The notes under the pieces are model-generated. The model ran no database searches and was not told where the DNA came from. It saw nothing but the letters and a program-made list of their open reading frames with translations. Positions 9,894 to 20,734 of a stretch of 64,000 bases of DNA are shown piece after piece. Both the position numbers and the translations under genes were made by a program. The stretch comes from Gautieria morchelliformis. Its lineage: Eukaryota > Basidiomycota > Agaricomycetes > Gomphales > Gomphaceae. The stretch is taken from NCBI GenBank assembly GCA_015179125.1, contig WHVA01000045.1, positions 186,001-250,000 of the forward strand. The letters are read 5' to 3'. Numbering within the stretch: the stretch's first letter is position 1; each line of letters starts with the position of its first letter.

Positions 9894-12234
9894 ATGGCTG
9901 CGGGGAGTGCGGACAAACTCTCGGCCACCTCACCAGACATTGAAAAACCGAAGTCTGGTGGTCTTGCAGCCCTGACAAGTGTGAAAGGTATTGACGTTAG
10001 GCAACTCAATGTGGAATATGCTATCAACGAGGAGGATCCTGATGAGGAGTTCGGGGGCACTGAAGAAAGAGCACGTATGGAAAAGCAGCTTCTTCGCAAG
10101 CTGGACATGCGGTAAGCGTTTGTTCGCTGTGGTAGTTCGCCCGCGCCCTGCAGCTGATCCAGGCTCCACTGACAAGTTTCGCAATTGTGTGCCTGATGTG
10201 CATCTTGAATTTCATAGACAGGACTGCGGTGTACGTCCTAATTTATTCGTTTTCCAGCAGAAATTGAATTTTTTGCAGAGCGTGAGGGTGTACAGTTCGA
10301 GCATCGTCGCAAGGTTTTAATTAGCGTCTCAGATCTGCACGACTTCAAGGGTTTGAGAAAGATCTCAAGCTTACAGGCCAGCAGTTCCAAACCGTTATCG
10401 CCATCCTTTACATCGGTTATGGTACGCCCTGCCAATAATACACACCTTTCTCTCTAAATTCGATATAGTTCCCATGCAGGTACCCTCGAATATACTTTTG
10501 AACTATACAGCAAAGCCCTCGCTCTATATTCCAACTGCTATGGTGCTATGGGGAATGTTAAGCATTCTCACCGGTATTGCTCACGAGTAAGCAGCTTAAT
10601 CTTGAGTATGCACATATTCATACGCCTATCCAACTCAGTTTCAAAGGTGCTTTGGTAGTTAGGTTATTTCTTGGCACAATGGAGGCCGGTACGTCTGCAT
10701 TTCGTCATGTTTTCTATAGCTGTTGCACTTTATATCTTTCACACTCTCATTTGGATTTGCGAACAAAGCTCATGCTCCATGCAGCATTTTACCCTGGCGT
10801 GGTCTTTGTCCTATCGAAATGGTAGTAACACCACCACCCTCATATGCATTGCTCACATAGTGCAGGTATACCCGGCGCGAGCTCGGGTTACGCGTCATGT
10901 TGCTGTTTACCGGCAACATTACAAGCAATGCCTTTGGTGGTCTTTTGTCTGCTGCAATCCTGACTGATTTGAATGGAAAGCTCGGTGTTGCCGGCTGGCG
11001 CTACCTCTTCTACATCGAGGGTGCGTCTCCAATTGTTGCAATCTACGTACAGGGTGTAGATAATATTTCTCAGGTGCCATCACTAGTGCGTGTTATAGCT
11101 ACGATACATCCATCAACCGTTTATATCACAATGATGTAGTATTCGTGGCCATCTGTGCAATATTTATACTCCCCGACTTCCCAGCCTCCACAAAGTGGAT
11201 AACGCCGCTTGAACGACGTCTGGCTGAGGTACGCATGGCTGAGGAGGTTGCCGGTGCCTTCGACGAAGGAAATTCGCGTGGTGGCCTTGCACTCGCTGTC
11301 CGGGACTGGTGTGTTTGGTGGCTTGCCGTCGCTTTTTTTGCTATGATTGTCGGACTGTCCAGCCTGCAAAACTTCTTCCCGAGTGCGAATTTCGTGAAGC
11401 TGGTGTTATTGATATCATTCTAGCTAAGCGCGTTTGGTTATAGCCCTGACAGCAACACTTGGTTTTTCTACGACGGTCACATTCTTACTTATCGCACCGC
11501 CATGGCTCTTTGCCGCAGTTGTCTCCTTCTTTGTTGCGCGATCGTCTGACAAGACTGGCGAGCGTTTTCTACACATCGCAATCCCAAACTTGCTTGGAAT
11601 GCTGGGGTTCGTCATTGCCATGTCCACAATGTCTCTGGTTGCAAGATATATTTCGCTGTAAGTACCTGCAGGTTATATTCTCTTTGGCCATGCTGATATA
11701 CTCAATAAAAGATTTTTGATGGCCATATCAACCGCTGCCGACATCGTAATTATGACCTGGATCAGCAATATTGTGGCTAACTATTTTACTTTAGTCACAT
11801 TATATGGTCTAATTGCTCTCCGACTATAGATTCCACGCCCCCCTGCAAAGCGGGCGGCAGCAATCGCTATTGTCAACTCCTTCTCACAAGCTGCTGGAAT
11901 TCCTAGCTCTTATATCTTGTAAGCATATTTCGTTCCACGCAATATAATATGGCGAGACAATCCACTTTATTTCTATCAGTCCATCCATGTGGGGTCCTAC
12001 GTACAGAAATTGTATGTTGCATTCAAGCTGTATTTTTGCTTCTGAACACTTATAGCCTATATAGCCTTCGCCATATGCACAGCCGCATATGGTGTAAACA
12101 TTCTGATGTGCCTCGTGCTGCGACAATACCTGGCTAGCGAGAACAAGCGGCTGGACGAAGTGGAAGGCGCAATCGTGCAAAGCATTGAGAGGAAGGCTGA
12201 TAGGAAGATCAAACCATTCCGATACCTGTATTGA
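9894..12234 (+). CDS. MFS transporter, anion:cation symporter family (Dal5-like), paralogue
   Basis: A second ACS-family permease, of the branch with a long acidic N-terminal tail. Family pieces in order are LRKLDMR, ILNFIDRTA in helix 1, FEKDLKLTGQQF, VPSNILLNYTAKPS, VVRLFLGTMEA, YPGVVFVLSKWYTRRELGLR, LPDFPASTKW at the central loop, DWCVWWLAVA, FFPTLTATLGF, APPWLFAAVV, SDKTGERF, IPRPPAKRAAAIAIVNSFSQ and a basic tail. Thirteen exons phase exactly to 523 residues: 9894-10111, 10177-10230, 10333-10421, 10469-10586, 10639-10688, 10785-10821, 10866-11053, 11140-11382, 11444-11657, 11712-11772, 11830-11918, 11980-12011 and 12056-12234. Only about a dozen helices' worth of sequence separates 37-50-nt exons, so automated prediction may break it. 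Substrate unknown. The gene looks intact. Confidence 0.93.
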
Positions 12235-12722
12235 CTCTACGTAAGTGATTCAATACTTGGTCAAATTTTGTTTTGTGAACCATTCAAGTATAAGTCTGCC
12301 CTATATGCGCTTGAGTACAGGAAAACCAAAATCCAAACCATGGTTTGTGAATATTTATCATCCTGATGTAAAGTTTTCCTTTGCCCATTTTGTCCAATAT
12401 CAATTGGATTATTATAAGTTACATAGCCATAGAAGCTAAGACCTCGTACATATTTAGATTGTGGTCTCTACATATGTGCATGTGGACTTAGATGGGTGAA
12501 CACATCATGGTCATGGACATGTCTGCTTTTCGCTTTCGTGCACCGCAGCGCGCGTACACCGCATGTCTACGAACCACAGTGCACAGGGGAACAGCAACAT
12601 TATGACGGTCTGTTTGCACAAAAATTATTGATTCCATGTGCCATTCAAGGTATTTCACTGCTCGTGCAGCATTGCATTTTACGCGCATGTGCGATCCATT
12701 GCAACCTGTTCCCATGCATGGT
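12235..12722. other. Intergenic stretch downstream of the second transporter
   Basis: Short frames only, on both strands. No repeat or gene was recognised. It ends at the CACTA-like element, whose target duplication GGT lies at 12720-12722. Confidence 0.4.
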
Positions 12723-13063
12723 CACTGGAGGCATAGAGAGATTTTCTGGTCTGAAAAACTGTTCAAAAAACTGTAAAGATATTCCAAATTTTTTTAGTGT
12801 TTTTTATGTAAAAAAACTTTGACAAAATTTATTGTTTTTTAAAAATTTATCAATTCCAAAAAATGATGATATAAAATTATAAAAAAAAAAGGGCAAAAAA
12901 CTGTAAGAAAACCCTTTCTTACAGTTTTTTTTTTTACTCTTTTTTTACAGTTTTTTGCACTTTTCTTTTTACAATTTTATCAGAAACACTAGAAAAATTT
13001 GGAATATCTTTACAGTTTTTTGAACAGTTTGTCAGACCAGAAAAACTTTCTATGCCTCCAGTG
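12723..13063. mobile_element. CACTA-like MITE, copy 1 (341 bp)
   Basis: Inverted ends of about 63 bp begin CACTGGAGGCATAG. The flanks carry the 3-bp duplication GGT (12720-12722 and 13064-13066). CACTR ends with a 3-bp target duplication are the signature of the CMC/EnSpm (CACTA) superfamily. The interior is AT-rich with a palindrome around 12900-12935 and has no coding frame. A second complete copy (41969-42323) and a partial one (about 46930-47143) are in this window. Confidence 0.85.
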
Positions 13064-13099
13064 GGTGGTACTTTCTGGCACAGTCATGTGACCTTGCCG

Positions 13100-13425
13100 C
13101 CTCTTAAATAATGATTTGCTAGCCTTTGCACACGTGGAATATTTTTTTTCTTGGGCTCATTGGAGAATGTGATGGATGACTGATTCTTGGTAAAGATGGG
13201 GGTGAAATTGTGTTTGAAGTCTCTCCCAAGTCTGATGAGCCATATGCACTTGCGAAAGATCCTGCAACTACTTCTGATTCCACTGTTGACCTGCTGACTA
13301 GACTTTGTTTCTTCCAGGCCCCGGATATGGGTGTGCCATTAAATGTAAATTCCCAGCCTGTTGTAGACTTCCAGTCATCCCGATCACCTGCAAAGCCTGT
13401 GTCTCTGTACCCCACCAAGTTGTGA
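13100..13425 (-). pseudogene. Copia RNase H fragment (fossil)
   Basis: A minus-strand fragment of about 100 codons resembles the C-terminal copia RNase H region (pattern GFAGDRDDWKSTTGW...FTFNGTPIS...STVESE). It is an isolated, diverged remnant without LTRs or other domains and is older than the copia element at 21785-27508. Confidence 0.75.
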
Positions 13426-13486
13426 GCAAATCCTATTGCCCCATCTCCCTCCTCACGTAAGTGATCCCATACTCCCTTGTTCTATG

Positions 13487-14153
13487 TGTTACGACCATGC
13501 AGTTCCGACTTCCGACATGCAGTTCCATTCACATTCCGACCATCTGATAGTTCCAATATTCCACCCCTTGTTTTATTCCTTTGTTGTTTCGACTCTATCA
13601 CTCAGACCCACCAGACTCGCCTCTCAGCACAGCAAGACCATATGTCTGGCCCTCCTTGTAGTCTCGTTGTTTCTTTCTGTCAGATATACTTTCCCCTTGT
13701 TCTTTTGCCATTGTTTTACCCTACCCTGTACCCCCCTTGTGGTCCCCTTGTTCCCAATTAGTTAATTACTGCATATGTCTATCTGACTTCTGCTCCCTCC
13801 GGAATTTGCTTAGTACTACCCCATTACATGTTGTCTCAGCTCTTTGTATAAAAGCCCCAGCTGTATGCTCATTATTCTGCAATCAGATAATTGCCTTCGA
13901 TATGTGATTTCCTTCGCTCTATCTCCTGTTCTTAGCACAGTGAGTATTGCAAGACCTCTGTCTCTCCACCTTCTGCCTTCCGCCTTCCGACTTAGTTTCC
14001 AACTCAAGTTCTGACTTCTGTTTAGTTCGATACTTTCCGACTTCCAACCCACGATCCAAAATACTTAGGACGATAGTTCATTGGGGGCACAACATGTAAG
14101 TTGAAGCCGTTGTCCTTTCTAGTTCCGACTTGCGGAAATCTCAATATGTAACA
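13487..14153 (+). mobile_element. LTR of gypsy lineage X, probable 5' LTR (667 bp)
   Basis: Ends are the inverted hexamer TGTTAC/GTAACA. A TATA-like box (TTTGTATAAAAGC) near 13846 and downstream pyrimidine-rich sequence look like a Pol II promoter. The same LTR recurs as a clean solo copy at 61701-62317. Gypsy gag-like sequence follows directly, so this is probably the 5' LTR of that broken element. No clear target duplication. Confidence 0.75.
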
Positions 14154-16100
14154 GTATTATCTGATTCCCACCCGATAACTATCACTGTGCCTCCTTGTAC
14201 CACAGCTACTTCAGCTCACGCAGGAGCTGTCAAAGCTCTTTCTTATTTTGGAACTCTTAGATCCGCAGCACCAAGACACGCGGAACCCTCCAGCAGCTCT
14301 TGAGCTGATGATGAGCTCTCCAACGACCTTCTGCCAGGGCACATCGAAGATGTTCCTGACGCCAATCCTGACTATGATGGAAACTCGTTGAGTAGCAGCG
14401 GTGAACAGACAGCAGCGTCATTCTGATGCCCAGCACCACCTCCACCACCATGTCAAGATTGGTTTTCAGGTGTTAATATCGTGTATTAGTGAACACAGCG
14501 AATGCCCGAATAACTTGTGCGAATAAGTATGCCGTTCGGCAAATAGGTGAACCAATGAATGTTCACAAGGTAAGAGGGTTTGCCTAACTGGGGCTCACCC
14601 TATCTACAGTCGTAGCAAAATGGCCCGTGGCTCTTGACGATGTAACGTGCAAGATTTCACGGAAGGGCTGTCTAAGTCTTGACAATCCCCTTGCTGGCGA
14701 AGGTGCTTCCTTCGGAGCCCTTCGCCAACAGCACAGAAAATGGTTCGAAGGCTAGGGTAACGAAGATGACGTATGAGAACTCACCAGTGATGCCTAAGTC
14801 CTTTGCTAGTCGAAGATGGGAATCTCCAAGAGAAGGCTTAAGATGATGACCACGGCGAGGTCAAAGCTGCACAAGATGAACGACGTATGATAATTGAACT
14901 GGGGAATATACATGCGAATGTAAACTACTTATATCAAATGCTCGTAAGGTATCAGCGAATAGGAAAGAGGCCGTCACAAGTCAGGGTTGGATAGGGGTGC
15001 GCGGTCATGATACTAGGTAGATGGAATAAACATACAATAGAGTGAGGGGAGAATGAGAATATGAAACGACGGAGAATAAAGGGAGCGAAGCATTTATGGA
15101 CAAAACCATGTCTTGGGACCCGCATACATGCTACCCTGCATGGACTCTTCGTTTACTGGGTTGATCCCGCACGACCTATGGAAGAGACATCCTGCGATCA
15201 CACCTTGGCCATACGAACACCCAATGGGGTTGGATTAAGAAGAAGATGGGGTTAATGATGAGCCATCATGCCGGGTGAATGGTATCGATCATATTCGATG
15301 GCGTGCCTGCTGACGAAATGTGCGAGCAGCGAATAGCGGTTCGGAGAATGGGGCGAACAGCGGGTAGAGTGGACGTAGAGGGGAAGCGGTCGGTAGGTGC
15401 GGCGAACTCTGGTGAAGATGCTAGGGAGTGACGAGGGGGAACATAGAGGTAGCGCGGTAGGAGAAATAAACCGGTCGTGACACACCACCACCAGGACCTC
15501 CTCCTGGTGGTCCCCCAGGTGGTCCTCCACCTCTGAATCCCGCCAACCCAGTTCCGCCCACTCCAGCTCTGGATCTTGCACAGGCTATCGCCATGCTAGC
15601 GGGCCACCTTCAGCGCCCGGCTCAAGCACCACGCCCCAAGACAAAGTTTGCGAACCTGATCAATTTGATGGTTCCAACCCCAAGAAGCTTCAGCCTTTTT
15701 TGGTTCAGCTTCAACTCAACTTCTGCAATCGTCCCGATGCCTTTCCCAACGATGAGAGAAAGGTCAACTATGCCCTTTCCTACCTCAGGGGCATGGCTCT
15801 CGACTATTTTGAACCAGCCCTTATGGGCCCCTATGCTGTTGTCAACTGGGCAGACAATTATCCCAACTTCATTTCTGAACTCCGCAGCAATTTCGGACCT
15901 TTCAATATGGAAGCTGATGTGGAAAATGAACTCGATAAGCTTTTTATGAAAGACACTCATAATTATAGCTAAATACATCATCACTTTCCAGCAGCTCGCT
16001 CCTTGAGTCCAATGGGGAGAAGCTGAACTCTGACGACAATTCTTCATGGGCCTGCCATCCCACATCAAGGATGAAATCGCCCATGTTGGAAAACCCGCCA
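14154..16100 (+). pseudogene. Gypsy gag fragment (fossil), interrupted by a solo LTR
   Basis: Downstream of the X LTR lies a gag region: an acidic segment with DLLPGHIEDV near 14330, a Pro/Gly tract, then the retrotransposon gag core (QPFLVQLQLNF, NYALSYLRGMALDYFEPAL, NFGPFNMEADVENELDKLFM) at about 15600-15970. It is broken, with several breaks plus the solo LTR at 14451-15482. No pol follows; the element is truncated near 16100. Confidence 0.75.
14451..15482 (+). mobile_element. Solo LTR, family Z (1032 bp), with target duplication
   Basis: Starts TGTCAAGATTGG, ends CGGTCGTGACA, and is flanked by the 5-bp duplication CACCA (14446-14450, 15483-15487). It is a whole solo LTR left by LTR-LTR recombination, inserted in the gypsy gag. 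Three further Z copies, truncated or interrupted, lie at 20735-21704, 39384-39902 and 41590-43323. Confidence 0.9.
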
Positions 16101-16241
16101 CTCCTCCCGGCGGGAGCGGGGCCAAAACAGTGCCTTGCCCCCTCACAGGGCCTCAACGTGGCCCGGGAGTGAACACCGCGGATAGCTTCCGTGGTGGCCA
16201 ACCTGCGAAAAACACTTGAAAAGACACCCACAGGGACCATG

Positions 16242-16738
16242 TGTGGAGGACAGGAATTATAGGCAGTAGGAATGGACTCCTTGCTCAAAAGAATAGACTA
16301 GAAAACAATTCACTCTCTCAGTGAATTTAGTTGTCACTGTAAATATATTATACACTACCTAGAAAACAATTCACTACAGAGGATTTCTAGGTTAATAAAT
16401 CGAAAGAATGCTAGACTAATTTACTTGCCTCTCTCAGTGAATTTAGTTGTCACTGAGAGAGGGGGAAACTGTTTCACTGCGCATGTACTACTACCCGGCC
16501 CTTTAGCGCCCAAGAGCTCGCGCGTTGAAGTCATTTCAGACTCCGCTGGGTGCAGCCGCTTGCGAAAGTAGGAATAACAAAATGAAATAGAGAGACAGGG
16601 AGTGAGTGGAAAATTTCGAAAATAACCAGAGAAATGGATGCATGATACAAGAACAACATGAGAAGAAATTGAGAAAGCACACAACAAATTGGATATATTA
16701 TGCTTGATTTTGGTGCAGGAGCATCAATGCACCCAACA
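16242..16738. mobile_element. Solo LTR, family W, copy A (497 bp), with target duplication
   Basis: Starts TGTGGAGGACAGG, ends GCACCCAACA, and is flanked by the exact duplication CCATG (16237-16241, 16739-16743). It is nearly identical to the copy at 20238-20734, so its activity was recent. No internal region is seen in this window. Confidence 0.88.
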
Positions 16739-17249
16739 CCATGAAGTTAGCCCACCGGGTAGGGGAAGCTCGAACCGTATCAACATTGCATGGTCAGTTT
16801 TCGGACGACCTTCAGAACGAGGCTTCGCAGGGACAGTATAAAGAGCCTGTAGAAGTCACCATAAATGCAAGGCCTCGGCTGGTAGGCGCTGGGGGGTCAA
16901 AGTGGCAACACACCGTACTACCCCAGCAGAACCAAGAGCGGAAATTAAGAGAAAATACAACTGACCTAACCAGTCAAGAAACGCGTGTTGTGGGCGCCGG
17001 CAAGATCAGACATTTTGAGTGAGGGACTTGGTCACGGCAAGAAACAACCTAAGAAAAGAATACTGTAAATAGTAGACATGAGATAAAATAAACAGATTTC
17101 TTCACTGGCTGGGGGGGGCTGTTATTCTTTAAGTGTTTGCACAAAGACATTCAAAGATAACAGAAGAAGAGATCAGAAAATATGGACAAATTAGACGTGA
17201 GTGTTCCCCAACACCACAAAGAGAAATGAAACTGATAACAAGGGGATAG
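16739..17249. other. Spacer between solo LTR W and the zinc-knuckle ORF
   Basis: Contains a 93-codon open frame (16741-17022), Gln/Arg-rich and without a recognised domain. Since the W LTR splits the surrounding sequence cleanly, 16100-17249 was continuous before that insertion and may be the leader of whatever element carries the next ORF. Confidence 0.35.
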
Positions 17250-18503
17250 ATGCACACCTTGAAAGGTAGAAAGCACCCAAGTTCGGACGTTGAAATCTCA
17301 GAGGCACAAACACCTAAACGCCCCAAGACCGACTGCCCCAAAAAGCCCCGGCTCAAAAAATCTAGCTCAAGCTTTGTGACAACTCCTAGCTCTACCACAG
17401 ATATGGACCTGGAATCCAATGTCACCACAACACAAAATACCCCTCTGCTCCTACAGAAGAAGCAGCGACCTGCCATCCAGGCATCAGCCTTGGACTGGCT
17501 AGACGAGCCAATGTTACACCCCCCCGAGAACAAAGGGAAGGGTTGCGCCAAGACAGTGCCAGATGGCTGGGAACAACACATCCCGGCACTTGTCGTCGCA
17601 GATTATCAAATATGCCCGGACAGGATTTATGAGCACTTGGGCAAGATAATGACGACGAATAGAGACCGAGGCGATAGGTTGTGGGAGATGTCTCACAGGC
17701 TTTGCCTAGCCACAGTATACGGCGCAAAAACCCTGGGACCCCTGGCCAAAAGGAAAGGGATAACAGGCAAAATACAGAGGGTGGTTACAGCGCTTCTAGC
17801 CGAAGAACGTCTGGACGTAGTTATCCGAGAGGATGACCCGGTCTCGGTGGAGGAGCTCAATGTGCCAGCCCACTTCTCCAAAGGTGGAGTGTATAAAAAC
17901 CCGAGAGGGTACAAAAGACCCAGAGAGGCAGAAAGAACCTCAAGGGTATGGGCGTTGGTGACCTTACCGGAAGCAATGCCCGTAAGTTATAATATGTTTG
18001 ACATCAGATCCTTTCGTGTACAAGTGGAATACCCCAAGGAGGCGATCTTGCTGGTCCCCTTCCCATGGGAGTTACAAGAAGATCAGTGGTTCAGAATAGG
18101 AAGAACCCCTGCGACAACTAGAGAGACGGACGTCCGTCAAGCGATAGAAGACAATGTTGGCTCGCGGCAAGCAGAAGTCCCGAGTGTCCAGAAATCCGCT
18201 GATAAAGGTGGCCAAATAGTCTGGAACATCAGACTTACCTTCAAAAGAAAGACGGTCACGAACGACGACGGCAGCAGAGATTCCGTCGTCGACACATTAG
18301 GGAAGTCGGACAGACAGTGGAAAGTAGGACACGACGAATGGCTGATCTGGCCAGGAACCCACTGCACCGGCTGCCATGGAGTTGGACACGTAGAAATCAA
18401 GTGCCCTCTCCGACCATACATAGCGCCTCTAGATGGGCGGACGGGTGACTCGCTCCCCGAAGAAGCGGACAACTGGCCGATCGAGGTCTATCGTCGAGGG
18501 TGA
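17250..18503 (+). CDS. Zinc-knuckle protein, 417 residues, possibly LINE ORF1-like
   Basis: A single uninterrupted frame with no introns inside a repeat cluster. The N-terminal ~90 residues are basic, Ser/Thr/Pro-rich and likely disordered. The middle (about 100-350) looks folded. A CCHC zinc knuckle, CTGCHGVGHVEIKC, sits near residues 370-385, close to the C-terminus. A basic N-terminus with a terminal knuckle and no protease or polymerase fits ORF1 of a LINE or another nucleic-acid-binding element protein. No reverse transcriptase follows in the next 2 kb, so the element is truncated or this is a stand-alone protein. Host origin cannot be excluded, though absence of introns argues against it. 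Confidence 0.6.
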   Translation: MHTLKGRKHPSSDVEISEAQTPKRPKTDCPKKPRLKKSSSSFVTTPSSTTDMDLESNVTTTQNTPLLLQKKQRPAIQASALDWLDEPMLHPPENKGKGCAKTVPDGWEQHIPALVVADYQICPDRIYEHLGKIMTTNRDRGDRLWEMSHRLCLATVYGAKTLGPLAKRKGITGKIQRVVTALLAEERLDVVIREDDPVSVEELNVPAHFSKGGVYKNPRGYKRPREAERTSRVWALVTLPEAMPVSYNMFDIRSFRVQVEYPKEAILLVPFPWELQEDQWFRIGRTPATTRETDVRQAIEDNVGSRQAEVPSVQKSADKGGQIVWNIRLTFKRKTVTNDDGSRDSVVDTLGKSDRQWKVGHDEWLIWPGTHCTGCHGVGHVEIKCPLRPYIAPLDGRTGDSLPEEADNWPIEVYRRG

Positions 18504-19640
18504 CTGTGTACGTGGGTGACACGACCGTGAACCTGCGTTGCCGACACGACACCCTCGTCATGCCCCGCGGTGCAGGCTCCTCCCATCCGCGATACGGCGA
18601 GAGCCACGACAGTCCTGCGCAGCGCATGCAGGTGCGTACGGTGTTGCGTGGCCCCCGTCTCCGTGCAGCACCGTTCACCCGAGCGACCCGCATCCCTTCG
18701 CCCACCACCCTGCAACGCGACACCCCGCTCTCGCGCCCCTTGTCACGCTCCTGTTACCTGTACCAGCTCCCGCCAACGCGCGAGCATATTCTCCCACGCC
18801 GGACACGAGCTGGGGGAAGAGGGGGAGCAGACAATGCGGATAGAGAAGAGAGAGACATCGGGCTGATGTGGTATAACGAGGGAGAATGCGGAGATGAAGA
18901 TGGGAAGTGTGTAGGTGCTTGGCAGAACAGACACACTGGTGGCCACACCCCTCGGTAGCTCCGTAGACTGAACAGGAATGCCCCAGACACCACGGTGACA
19001 TAGCTGCACACCCTATCAGGCACACACTGCCTGCATGAGGGTTCCTGTTCTGTCACCAAGTCACGGGGCCCGCAACCGCCGCTCTTCTCTGCGCTTTGTT
19101 GTCTGCTAGTGTGCGGCAGATCGTATGGGATGCTTGATGCCTCCGCCGCCTAGCCGTCCCATGCACCGGGTGGGTCAGGGTCCATCGTAAGCTGGTCATA
19201 CCGCTGTTGGGGTCGGCAGCGCATGCCCATATTGGTTGCTGTTGTTGGAAGTTGTGGGGTACCTTTGCGTGAGCTGTACCAGGAGGGAGTTGGTGTATGA
19301 GTGGATGGCACCATGTAACGGGTGACCCGAGTGGTGGGTTGAGTAGCAGCACCAGTCACACTATTGCTGCGGTGTACGTGGCGTTTTGACAGCGGCAGTG
19401 GCATCCAAGAGCATCCATTACTGGGAAAGATTGGGAGTCAATCAAGGGAGGATTTGAACAGAGAGTGGTGATATGGAATGGTATTGGGAAGGGATAGTGA
19501 CTTGAGGGTGCGCCAGGATGACACACCATATAAGGGGGGTGAGAGCCTGCAGCAGCCGCCCTTCCTCTGCATGAAGACACCAAGCACAGTGACTTGCAGA
19601 TGCTGTTGCTGGACATGTGTGCACCACTTCACAACACCAT
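18504..19640. other. GC-rich stretch without a recognised gene
   Basis: Frames of 60-150 codons occur on both strands but overlap each other and are Arg/Pro/Ser-rich composition artefacts. There is no knuckle, polymerase or endonuclease motif to extend the upstream ORF. It could be element leader or untranslated sequence. Confidence 0.4.
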
Positions 19641-20237
19641 GACAACTACAGATACAGTGAATCCTCTACAATGCCCCACATGTCTTGAGCCTGCTGTACA
19701 TGCCACGATGCACAAACAGATGTGTGATGGCCCAGACCCCCAGAGATAAGCGTTGGCTAACACCTCCGTGGCCTAATGGAGCAGAAATAAGCATTGTCGG
19801 CTAATACCTCACCAATTCACTATGTCAACCCTAAACCCTGATAAACTGTATACTAACCCTCTCCCCACGGCCACTCTTTCCCTTACACACCCATGTCCTC
19901 ACCCGCTATGGAACTCGTTGCCCTCCCCAGCTTCACCAGAGGCCTGTCAGAGCTCCCGACCATGTCAGGCGTTGATCCCAACCTCCTGCACTTCTCCAGC
20001 TTCTCCAAATCCAGACCGGACAGTGAGGCCAAGCTGAGAGAGACACTCAAATGTCATGACCCTACCGCCAATAACTCAGGCAACAACCAGCCCTATGAGG
20101 CCTCGCCACCCTTGAAATGGACCATTGACCCAGAGGACCTTCGATTGGCCATGATCACCCATCCCAGCCAACCCCTGCCTGCCTGGTCCAGACCTCGACA
20201 CAGGCGACGGAATACCTACTATCTTACCGACCCCATC
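19641..20237 (+). pseudogene. 3' fragment of a gypsy element carrying the accessory ORF (fossil)
   Basis: The reading frame from 19893 (MSSPAMELVALPSFTRGLSE..., then PRHRRRNTYYLTDP) is plainly homologous to the frame downstream of pol in the gypsy element at 32222-39383 (38374 onward). The short leader with AGATAAGCG is shared too. The fragment ends abruptly at the W LTR (20238). It is a truncated second copy of that gypsy lineage. Confidence 0.8.
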
Positions 20238-20734
20238 TGTAGAGGACAGGAATTATAGGCAGTAGGTATGGACTTGTTATTCAAAAGAATAGACTAGAAA
20301 ACAATTCACTCTCTCAGTGAATTTAGTTGTCACTGTAAATATATTATACACTACCTAGAAAACAATTCACTACAAAGGATTTCTAGGTTAATAAATCGAA
20401 AGAATGCTAGACTAATTTACTTGCCTCTCTCAGTGAATTTAGTTGTCACTGAGAGAGGGGGAAACTGTTTCACTGCGCATGTACTACTACCCGGCCCTTT
20501 AGCGCCCAAGAGCTCGCGCGTCGAAGTCATTTCAGACTCCGCTGGGTGCAGCCGCTTATGAAAGTAGGAATAACAAAATGAAATAGAGAGACAGGGAGTG
20601 AGTGGAAAATTTCGAAAATAACCAGAGAAATGGATGCATAATACAAGAACAAAATGAGAAGAAATTGAGAAAGCACACAACAAATTGGATATATTATGCT
20701 TGATTTTGGTGCAGGAGCATAAATGCACCCAACA
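20238..20734. mobile_element. Solo LTR, family W, copy B (497 bp)
   Basis: Same ends and length as copy A. Flanking 5-mers are CCATC on the left and GCATC on the right, not a perfect match. The two sides also come from different elements (gypsy 3' fragment left, Z LTR right), which suggests recombination through this LTR. Confidence 0.85.

Noticed and set aside
12890-12940. Hairpin with T runs resembling a terminator
   Set aside because: It is the internal palindrome of the CACTA-like MITE, shared with the copy near 46940.
18500-18960. Overlapping plus-strand frames of about 100-150 codons after the zinc-knuckle ORF
   Set aside because: Three frames overlap the same GC-rich DNA, all Arg/Ser/Pro-rich, with no motif and no continuity with the upstream ORF.
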